A DNA stretch of 64,000 nt from JAAXIE01 sp965204245 (GTDB lineage Bacteria > Chloroflexota > Dehalococcoidia > Lucifugimonadales > JAAXIE01), in assembly GCA_965204245.1 (NCBI GenBank), contig CBDBED010000006.1, positions 186,001-250,000 of the forward strand, in the 5' to 3' direction. Shown piece by piece: positions 43,106-49,603 of this stretch; the first letter of the stretch is position 1, and each line of letters starts with the position of its first letter. A program made the position numbers and the translations under genes. Below the pieces are notes generated by a model that saw only the letters and a program-made list of their open reading frames with translations, was not told where the DNA came from and did not search any database.

Positions 43106-43303
43106 ACGACTACCTCGGAACAAACCACCACCAAGACCGACAAGCGCTCAGCCAAGCGACGCAAGGCCCGCTACGGCATGACCATAAGCGGCAAGAGCGC
43201 CAAGCTCCACCATGCCCTGTCCCTGCGACGGGGTCTGAGCAAGCGCGTCCAGAAAGCCCTCCAACGCGCCAAGTCAAAGAAAAAGAGCGAAGCTAAGTCC
43301 TGA
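43106..43303 (+). CDS. Small very basic protein, apparently starting at ACG
   Basis: 65 codons, rich in Lys, Arg, Ser and Ala (KRSAKRRKARYG, SLRRGLSKRVQKALQRA, KSKKKSEAKS). A perfect AGGAG (43095-43099) stands 6 nt before ACG at 43106 (TTSEQTTTK would follow the initiator). No ATG, GTG or TTG is in frame before that point. The stop TGA overlaps the ATG of tag (TGATG), so the two are coupled. An internal ATG at 43178 would give only 41 aa. It may bind nucleic acid; the family is not recognised. Confidence 0.5.
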   Translation, partial: TTTSEQTTTKTDKRSAKRRKARYGMTISGKSAKLHHALSLRRGLSKRVQKALQRAKSKKKSEAKS

Positions 43304-43827
43304 TGCCTGAAGACACAGCAGACGACAAACCCCGCTGCCACTGGTGCAACGGTGACCCGGAGATGACCGCCTACCACGACGAAGAATGGGGCACCCCCAT
43401 CTCCAGCGACGACGACTATCTCGAGCGCATGCTCCTCGAGGTCTTCCAAGCCGGACTCAGTTGGCGCACTATCCTCCACAAGAGGCCCGCCTTCCGCCAA
43501 GCCTTCCACAATTTCGCTGTCGACACCGTGGCATCCTTCGGCCCCGATGACATCGCCCGCCTCCTCGGAGACGCCGGCATCGTCCGCCACCGCGGCAAAA
43601 TCGAGGCCTCCATAGAAAACGCCCGCCGCTTCCAGCAAATAAGGGCCGACCACGGCTCCTTCCACAACTACCTAGCCGCCCTCAACAGCAACCCCGAGGC
43701 CCTTCGCCGCGAACTGCGCCAGCGCTTCCTCTTCATGGGCCCCAAAATCGCCGACAGCTTCCTCGAAAGCGTCGGCCGCATCCCCGCCCCCCACCAGCCC
43801 AACTGCTGGCGCGCCGCCTCAGGCTGA
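43303..43827 (+). CDS. tag: DNA-3-methyladenine glycosylase I
   Basis: 174 aa base-excision repair enzyme removing 3-methyladenine. RCHWCNGDPEMTAYHDEEWG carries the first zinc ligands (Cys, His) and the catalytic-pocket Glu. LEVFQAGLSWRTILHKRPAFR and the final HQPNC supply the remaining zinc His and Cys, so the zinc snap is complete. It is slightly shorter than E. coli Tag (187). The start codon overlaps the stop of the small basic ORF upstream. Confidence 0.95.
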   Translation: MPEDTADDKPRCHWCNGDPEMTAYHDEEWGTPISSDDDYLERMLLEVFQAGLSWRTILHKRPAFRQAFHNFAVDTVASFGPDDIARLLGDAGIVRHRGKIEASIENARRFQQIRADHGSFHNYLAALNSNPEALRRELRQRFLFMGPKIADSFLESVGRIPAPHQPNCWRAASG

Positions 43828-43865
43828 CCCAACACAACCCCGCATCAGACTCTGGAGGAACACCG

Positions 43866-45059
43866 ATGGCAGATACAGCCGACGTAGTAGTTGTAGGCGC
43901 AGGCATCATCGGCTGCGCAACCGCCTACTACCTCTCCCGTGAGGGCGCAAAGGTGCGCATGCTCGACATGGATGCCATCGGCAGCGGCGCATCCGCCCAC
44001 GCCACCGGCTTCCTCAGCCTCCTCGGCACCGAGTTCCCCCAAGGCGCCCCTTGGCGTTTCGGCCTCGAAGGCTACCGCATGTTCGTCGAGACCGTCCCCC
44101 AACTCGAGGAGCAAACCGGCATGGACCTCCTCTGGCAGGAGCGCGGCGGCCTCCGCCTCGCCTTGGAGGAAGAAGAAATCGACATGATCAAAGAGGGTAT
44201 GGCTTGGCAGGCCAAGGACACCCCCATCGAATGGATTGGCCCTGAAGACGTCCGCCAGATTGAACCCCGCCTCACACCCAACGTCCTCGGTGCAGCCTAC
44301 CAGCCCAAGCTGGCCCAACTCGACAGCTACCGTCTCACCCTCGCCCTCGGCCGCGCCGCCGAACTCAACGGCACCGAGTCCATGCAGCGCCGCGTCATGG
44401 GCCTCGTCAAAGAAGGAAGCCGGGTCACCGGCGTAAAGCTGGAGAGAGAGGAAGTCCACTGCGACACCGTCGTGCTCGCCATGGGTGCCTGGAGTTCCGA
44501 GTCCTCAGGCTGGCTCGACTTCCCCGTCCCCGTGACCTACCTCAAGGGCGAGCGCCTGATGCTCCGCTACGACGGCCCGCGTCTTCCCGTGCTCATCAGT
44601 TCGCCCAAGCGCGGCCACATGATCAGCCGTATGGACGGGTTCCTCAGCGTGGGCAGCACCCGCGGCCGCGACTACGACAAGGACAACCTCTTCATGGGAA
44701 TGGAATACGACCGCCAACCCACCGAAAAAGCCCGCATGGACATCATGGGTTGGGCTACCGACGTATTCCCCGACTTGGAGAATGCCGAACTCGTAGAGCA
44801 ACTCGCCGGCTCCCGTCCCCTCAGCCCCGACCGCCTGCCCATTATCGGCCCCGTCCCCGGCACCGACGGCGTCATGCTCGCCACAGGCCACACCACCAAG
44901 GGCATCCACCTGAGCCTCATCACCGGCAAGGCCTTGGCCGACCGCATCTTCCGCGGCCACGCCGACCTGCCGGTCGACATGACCGCCTTCCTCCCCGACC
45001 GCTTCGCCAACGCCCCCGCTCCCGACTTCCAAGCCAGCAGCCAGGACGTCGAGGAGTAG
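43866..45059 (+). CDS. FAD-dependent oxidoreductase (DAO family)
   Basis: 397 aa, D-amino-acid-oxidase/glycine-oxidase/sarcosine-oxidase-like. The FAD motif is VVVVGAGIIGCATAYYLS at residues 8-25. SGASAHATGF fits the flavin-contact region. The C-terminal LSPDRLPIIGPVPGTDGVMLATGHTTKGIHLS is the typical end. It probably oxidises an amine or amino acid; the substrate is not known. The related protein at 61765 shares the architecture. CTGGAGGA ribosome site. Confidence 0.9.
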   Translation: MADTADVVVVGAGIIGCATAYYLSREGAKVRMLDMDAIGSGASAHATGFLSLLGTEFPQGAPWRFGLEGYRMFVETVPQLEEQTGMDLLWQERGGLRLALEEEEIDMIKEGMAWQAKDTPIEWIGPEDVRQIEPRLTPNVLGAAYQPKLAQLDSYRLTLALGRAAELNGTESMQRRVMGLVKEGSRVTGVKLEREEVHCDTVVLAMGAWSSESSGWLDFPVPVTYLKGERLMLRYDGPRLPVLISSPKRGHMISRMDGFLSVGSTRGRDYDKDNLFMGMEYDRQPTEKARMDIMGWATDVFPDLENAELVEQLAGSRPLSPDRLPIIGPVPGTDGVMLATGHTTKGIHLSLITGKALADRIFRGHADLPVDMTAFLPDRFANAPAPDFQASSQDVEE

Positions 45060-45065
45060 CAGCCC

Positions 45066-45485
45066 CTACAGACCTAGCGCAGCCAGACCCACCCGGGCAA
45101 TATCCTCGTCTTCCTTGCCCGTCGGCAACCCGCCCACGCCCATGCCGCCCAACAGCGCCCCCGTCTCCGGGTCATTTATGACCAGCCCGCCCTGGATGGC
45201 GATCAACTGCGGGTCGCCAAAATCTGAAATGGACCGACCCTGCTGCTTCAACTGCTCAATCAGCACTCCCGTATCCGCCCGCCGCATCGCAGACGTATAC
45301 GCCTTCCGTATCGCAAACGTGGGCCGGTGACACCCGTCCATCCGCGCATACGCCAGCAGGTTCCCGTTGTCATCCACGATCGCCATATCCACCTTGCGAC
45401 GGTTCGTGTCCTTGTTATACTCGGCAATCATCGCCTGTATCGCATTGCCGCACTGGTCCAGACTCAACATCGACTTCGTGTACAT
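45066..45485 (-). CDS. GlcG/HbpS-family haem-binding-like protein
   Basis: About 139 aa of the GlcG/HbpS (DUF336) family. Conserved pieces are MAIVDDNGNLLAYARMDG, AIRKAYTSAM and the Gly-rich end GGLVINDPETGALLGGMGVGGLP. Members bind haem or small ligands, or are found with glycolate and aromatic catabolic genes. ATG 45485 with AGGAGG 9 nt upstream is preferred over ATG 45494. It is convergent with the FAD oxidoreductase. Confidence 0.85.
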   Translation of the reverse strand: MYTKSMLSLDQCGNAIQAMIAEYNKDTNRRKVDMAIVDDNGNLLAYARMDGCHRPTFAIRKAYTSAMRRADTGVLIEQLKQQGRSISDFGDPQLIAIQGGLVINDPETGALLGGMGVGGLPTGKEDEDIARVGLAALGL

Positions 45486-45538
45486 TTCTTCCATCCTCCT
45501 TCTCACTTGCGCCTTGTTTCTCTTGGGGACAGCTTGCG

Positions 45539-46189
45539 TCAAAGCCCCGGTTGCTGCGATTCTGCCCAAATTTGCAAAACATCCCGGTGCTGTAGCAGCA
45601 GCTTAGCAATCCCGTCGCCTACATAGTAGAAGTAGTTGTCTTCCTCCTCCTCGGCTGTAAAGTATTCGTGGCTCTCCAGAAATCTACCCTGAGATATACT
45701 TATATGGAGCAAAGGGAGTATGTTGATGCAGTCTGGAGAGAAATCACATACCCTCCGGCGGAACTCCTCTCCAAGCCCTTTCGCGCCCCAGTGCCCGTAT
45801 GCCTTTTCTGTGTCTCTGGCAAGACTCCTGTTTGCGAATTCAAACGCAAACGCCCCAAAGGGAAATACAAGAGCGGGTCTGTGAGCTTTTAGCAAGTCGC
45901 CGAACTCTCTGGTCTCGCGATGGAGGTCGCCCCAATCTTCTGCTTTGCCCTCCGGTTTGTCTTCAGCATTGGCGAGAGCGTTCCTTACGTATAGCCGAGA
46001 AGTATCAACTCTTAGGTAGGCATCCCGAAAAACGCATTCTTGGATTCTGTCTATAACCGGCGTCCATATATTATGCCTAGCCGGGTGCTTCGGGTCTAAC
46101 GGCTCAGTTAATCTATCTTTCCATCGACTTGGCGGGGAATCTCCAAGAAGCCATATTGGAAAGTCCTTTGACCCGGACTCTCGCTCCAT
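45539..46189 (-). CDS. Hypothetical protein, unrecognised
   Basis: 216 aa, no signal peptide or membrane helix. Base composition is AT-richer than its neighbours. Notable segments are FPIWLLGDSPPSRW, NIWTPVIDRIQECVF, RLYVRNALANAEDKP, and HRPALVFPFGAFAFEFANRSL near the middle. The layout vaguely recalls uracil-DNA-glycosylase-fold proteins, but I do not see their catalytic motifs clearly. The composition suggests horizontal transfer. It runs about 50 bp upstream of the GlcG-like gene. Confidence 0.6.
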   Translation of the reverse strand: MERESGSKDFPIWLLGDSPPSRWKDRLTEPLDPKHPARHNIWTPVIDRIQECVFRDAYLRVDTSRLYVRNALANAEDKPEGKAEDWGDLHRETREFGDLLKAHRPALVFPFGAFAFEFANRSLARDTEKAYGHWGAKGLGEEFRRRVCDFSPDCINILPLLHISISQGRFLESHEYFTAEEEEDNYFYYVGDGIAKLLLQHRDVLQIWAESQQPGL

Positions 46190-46284
46190 AACTCACCCCC
46201 CTCATCTGCATCTGTCATCGAAACGGCGGTACGAGGAGATGCACCGCCATTGTCATAGGTCTAGGGCGGCGGTATGGGCGTAAC

Positions 46285-46653
46285 TCACGGAGTCGGGACC
46301 GTAGACGAACCGGGTGGCGGCGGCTGGTAATCGGGTGACATCAACAGCGACAAGATGTGGTTCTTGCACCAAGCACTGAAATAGCCGTTGCTCTCCCAAT
46401 CGCTAGGCACGCACCCCTGCTCGACGGCAATCCTCTTTTGCTCGTCGGTGGCCTCATTCCAGCGTTGCGGGGTCTGCACATCGAACCTACGCAAACCTTT
46501 GGGATCCATATCCAGAGTTGGCGCAGGTATGGGCGTAGGGGTAGTGGTTGGAACCGATTCGTCAACAGCAGCCATCCCCTCATCGCTCACGCCAGGACCG
46601 CAGGCTATCATGACGAGAACGATTCCGAGGGTCACGGCAATCGTGGCCCGCAT
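46285..46653 (-). CDS. Small lipoprotein
   Basis: 122 aa. MRATIAVTLGIVLVMIACGPG is a lipoprotein signal with the lipobox Cys at residue 18. A Thr/Pro-rich linker (VPTTTPTPIPAPT) precedes a short domain with two Cys (EQGCVPSDW, SAWCKNH) and a Pro-rich end. The start at 46653 lies 21 bp past the true (UAA) stop of the rhodanese gene, implying one transcript. The longer open frame upstream only overlaps the rhodanese C-terminus. Function unknown. Confidence 0.65.
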   Translation of the reverse strand: MRATIAVTLGIVLVMIACGPGVSDEGMAAVDESVPTTTPTPIPAPTLDMDPKGLRRFDVQTPQRWNEATDEQKRIAVEQGCVPSDWESNGYFSAWCKNHILSLLMSPDYQPPPPGSSTVPTP

Positions 46654-46673
46654 CGGACGCCTCCAGGACCCCC

Positions 46674-47501
46674 TTACGTCTCTATCGGAGTATCCTCCCG
46701 GTTCCCCCACTCCCTGAATGACCCGTCATAGTTACGCACCTTTTCGTATCCGAGAAGCTTCAACACCAGTGTCCCGTTCGACGAACGGATTCCGCCCTGT
46801 CAATGAGGCACTATCGTCTTGTCCCGCGTGATCCCCTTCTCCTCCAGCATCCGGCGCAACTCGGCGGGCGGCTTCAACTCATGCGTATCCGAATCGTGCA
46901 GGTTCAGCCACTCCAGATACGCAGCCCCCGGAATATGTCCTCCCCGGTTGTTTCCCCGCGTCTCCTCGCCCGTGTACTCCTGGATGCTCCGCACATCCCA
47001 GGGCACCACATCCGGCTTGTTGTACTCCTCAATAAGTTGGTCGCCATTGATATGAATCGACGGGTCAGGAGTCGCCGTGAACTTGGCATCAGCCCTCGCC
47101 TGCGGACGCTCAAAGCTGATGGGCCGTCCCTCTCTCACCCATTTCCGCCAGCCCCCGTCCAGCACCTTCACGTTCGTCTGCCCATAATAGTTCAGGCACC
47201 ACCACAAACGCGCCGCCGTGAGACCGCCCACGCTGTCATAGGTGACCACGAGGCTGTCATCCCCAATTCCCAGCCCTTCCGCCATCTCCGCAAACTTGTC
47301 CGGCGGCAATATGAACGTGCGGTTGGTGTCCGGGTCCTTCTCGAAATTGTCCGGCACCAGCACCGCCCCCGGTATGTGGCCCCGCGAATACCCCGCAGCC
47401 ACATCGGTGTCCACCACCACCAGATTCGGGTCGTTCAAATGCTCGGCCAGCCAAGCCGTATCGGCCAGCAGTTCAGGATGCACAAAGCCTTCCTGTGCCA
47501 T
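46674..47501 (-). CDS. Rhodanese-type thiosulfate sulfurtransferase with in-frame UGA (probable selenocysteine) at the catalytic Cys
   Basis: Two rhodanese domains: the N-terminal one contains HIPGAVLVPDNFEKD and LVVTYDSVGGLTAARLWW, the C-terminal one GGHIPGAAYLEWLN. The protein then reads ITRDKTIVPH, followed by UGA at 46802-46800 exactly where the catalytic Cys of the CQGGIRS loop belongs. In the same frame it continues QGGIRSSNGTLVLKLLGYE and RNYDGSFREWGN to TAA at 46676-46674. With readthrough it is about 275 aa, normal for this family. A SECIS-like hairpin follows the UGA. ATG 47501 has GGGAGG at good spacing. The alternative is a nonsense mutation. Confidence 0.8.
46774..46788 (-). promoter_or_regulatory. 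Candidate bacterial SECIS hairpin
   Basis: Minus strand: CCGTTC, loop GTC, GAACGG, with an extra U-G pair below. The apical loop starts with G, and 17 nt separate it from the UGA at 46802-46800. Both match the known bacterial SECIS range of about 16-37 nt and a G early in the loop. Confidence 0.65.
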
Positions 47502-47537
47502 AGGCACACCTCCCATCGGAAGTTGGAGCGCACCCAT

Positions 47538-47702
47538 TCTATAGCTAGCCGGAAAGGAGGGTCAACGAAGCGTCGACCCAAGGGGTTGACAACAGACACT
47601 ACGCTTATGGGAAAATAGTGCAAGCGACACGCTCACTCCCCTTTGTTAATAGTCGGCTAGGCGGGGTTCCCGAAACATGGAGCCCTGACCTAGCCGATGC
47701 CT
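47538..47702. other. Intergenic stretch between rhodanese and DUF3800 genes
   Basis: 165 bp without a gene. It has a plus-strand TTGACA at 47584-47589 without a good -10, and a weak minus-strand TTGCAC/TAGTGT pair that could serve the rhodanese gene. Confidence 0.4.
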
Positions 47703-48383
47703 TTATCTTCTCGAGTGTTGCTTAACCGTCAAGTCCTTTGGCTTCACGAACGACAACTCGGAAGGTGTGGAGACGCCATCCATCACTACCCGATAGCCAT
47801 TCGCTATGTGATGTACTACCTGTAGCCCTTCCACGTATATTGAGGCTGCGTGAGTGATATGCACCGGAGTGGGGATATGGACGTTCCCCGTAATGTACTG
47901 CCTCAGGTTGTCTGTCTCCTCTAAAGTCATCTCGACCCGGTCAAGGACCAAGTCGTATTGCCCCGACTGCAGCTGAAACTGCTGGAAATGGTGTTCTAGC
48001 AGACATCGAAGGATGAAGTTACGGAACTTTATAGGACTTTGCGGTCTCCTGCCTCCGGGTTTCAGATAGCTGCCCGTGTAAGCTAGCTTGTCTAGGTACA
48101 CCACAGAAGCCCGGATACCCATGTCAGCTTCCGCTAATGCCCGAATGGGGTCCAGCAACTTGGTGAATTCCGCTCTCTCTATCGGGATTTTCAACTCTCT
48201 GCTCATTCCGGTGTAGTACCGGAACGCCGCCACGTGTTCGTTAAGAGCCTTGAACGCTTCATCGGTAAGGTGCAGGGCAGCACCAATGTAGAACGTACTG
48301 CTCAACAATCTCCCCGAATCCTGGTCCAACGCATAACCAGGGTCTCCTGATTCATCAACGAATATGTAATCGTGCTTGGGCAT
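47703..48383 (-). CDS. DUF3800 domain protein
   Basis: 226 aa. The N-terminal YIFVDESGDPG motif is the hallmark of DUF3800, an RNase H-like-fold family, with further acidic residues (YDLVLDRVEM). Such proteins occur next to mobile or defence genes, but no function is established. The base composition is AT-richer than the surrounding operons, consistent with acquisition by transfer. It stands alone between the rhodanese and NHL genes. Confidence 0.82.
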   Translation of the reverse strand: MPKHDYIFVDESGDPGYALDQDSGRLLSSTFYIGAALHLTDEAFKALNEHVAAFRYYTGMSRELKIPIERAEFTKLLDPIRALAEADMGIRASVVYLDKLAYTGSYLKPGGRRPQSPIKFRNFILRCLLEHHFQQFQLQSGQYDLVLDRVEMTLEETDNLRQYITGNVHIPTPVHITHAASIYVEGLQVVHHIANGYRVVMDGVSTPSELSFVKPKDLTVKQHSRR

Positions 48384-48513
48384 AGGGACCGCTCTAATGT
48401 CCTTCCTCTAGCCTTTTGCGGGTGTGATGGGGGAGGGCGATTGTATCAAACAAGCACCGCACAAGTAGGCAGTTAGCAAAGTAAGCCCTGACGCCAATAC
48501 CCCGCCTCCCGTC

Positions 48514-48522
48514 TGCTATACT
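48514..48522 (+). promoter_or_regulatory. Extended -10 promoter (TGCTATACT) for the NHL gene
   Basis: TGC-extended -10 located 62 bp before the ATG at 48585, which follows GAAGGAGG. Confidence 0.5.
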
Positions 48523-48584
48523 TACCCACAACGCCGCGCCCCTACAGAACCGGGGCACGAAAGCAAATCCGAAGGAGGCGCACC

Positions 48585-49532
48585 ATGGCCACCACCGTAG
48601 GTTCCGGCGCCCTGACCTTTGAGTTCGTCGACAACTGGGCCAAGATCCCCGAGGACTGGCATCTCATGGACGTCGCCGGTGTCGCCGTCGACTCCAAGGA
48701 CAACGTATACCTCTTCAACCGAGGCGAGCACCCCATCATCGTCCTTGACTGCGACGGCAACCTGCTGCGCACTTGGGGCGAAGGCCAGTTCAGCGCCCGT
48801 CCTCACGGCCTCCACATCGCCCCCGACGACTCCGTCTTCTGCATCGACGACGGCTTCCATGTAGTGCGAAAATACGACGCCGAAGGCAAGCTCCTCATGA
48901 CCCTCGGCACCGACAACCAGCCAGCCGCCAAATGGGGCGGCGAGCCCTTCAACCGCCCCACCCACTGCGCCGTCTCCCCCAAGACCGGCAACATCTACGT
49001 CTCCGACGGCTACGGCAACGCCCGCGTCCACAAGTATGCCCCCGACGGTCGTCACATCCTCTCTTGGGGCGAGCCCGGTATCGACCCCGGCCAGTTCATC
49101 CGCCCCCACAACGTCGTGATTGACGGCGACGACAACGTCTACATCGCCGACCGTGAGGCCCACCGCGTCCAAGTCTTCGACGCCAACGGCAAGTACATCA
49201 CCATGTGGAACAACATCCACCGCCCCGACGGCATCTGCCTCGACAACGAGGGCAACTTCTTCGTCGGCGAACTCAACGGCATGGGCGGCGTGGACGATGC
49301 CCCCAACATGGGCCATCGCGTCACCATCTACAACCTCAGTGGCGAGCGCATCGGCCTCTTCGGCACCCCCGATGAGGGCGAGGGCCCCGGCCAGTTCATC
49401 GCCCCCCACGGTACCGCCACCGACTCCCGCGGCGACCTCTATGTTGGCGAGGTCTCCTTCACCATACGCGGTCGCCACATGGACCCGCCTCAGGAACTGC
49501 GCTGCTTCCAGAAATACGCCCGGGTCCGCTAG
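48585..49532 (+). CDS. NHL-repeat beta-propeller protein
   Basis: 315 aa with repeated NHL units. Each contains a variant of DSKDNVYLFNRGEHPIIVLD or GDDNVYIADREAHRVQVFDANGKYI, as in peptidylglycine lyase-type and other six-bladed propellers. There is no signal peptide, so it is cytoplasmic unless exported otherwise. It precedes the molybdenum hydroxylase large subunit by about 70 bp and may be co-transcribed with it. The role is not known. Confidence 0.85.
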   Translation: MATTVGSGALTFEFVDNWAKIPEDWHLMDVAGVAVDSKDNVYLFNRGEHPIIVLDCDGNLLRTWGEGQFSARPHGLHIAPDDSVFCIDDGFHVVRKYDAEGKLLMTLGTDNQPAAKWGGEPFNRPTHCAVSPKTGNIYVSDGYGNARVHKYAPDGRHILSWGEPGIDPGQFIRPHNVVIDGDDNVYIADREAHRVQVFDANGKYITMWNNIHRPDGICLDNEGNFFVGELNGMGGVDDAPNMGHRVTIYNLSGERIGLFGTPDEGEGPGQFIAPHGTATDSRGDLYVGEVSFTIRGRHMDPPQELRCFQKYARVR

Positions 49533-49603
49533 AGACAGCCCGCCGGCAGCAGACCGCTGGCAACAGCCCCACCATCAGGAAGACACGGAGGCAGGAAGAA
49601 ACC

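Noticed and set aside
46285..46710. Longer version of the small lipoprotein starting at 46710
   Set aside because: The first 19 codons overlap the rhodanese C-terminus in another frame. The lipoprotein signal starts at 46653.
46800..47501. Rhodanese ending at the UGA as a genuine short protein
   Set aside because: It would lack the catalytic residue and the last 41 conserved residues, and it would leave an unexplained conserved open frame. A nonsense mutation remains possible but explains less.
48522..49478. Minus-strand open frame of 318 codons opposite the NHL gene
   Set aside because: Val/Asp/Gly-rich shadow translation of the propeller repeats, with no independent support.
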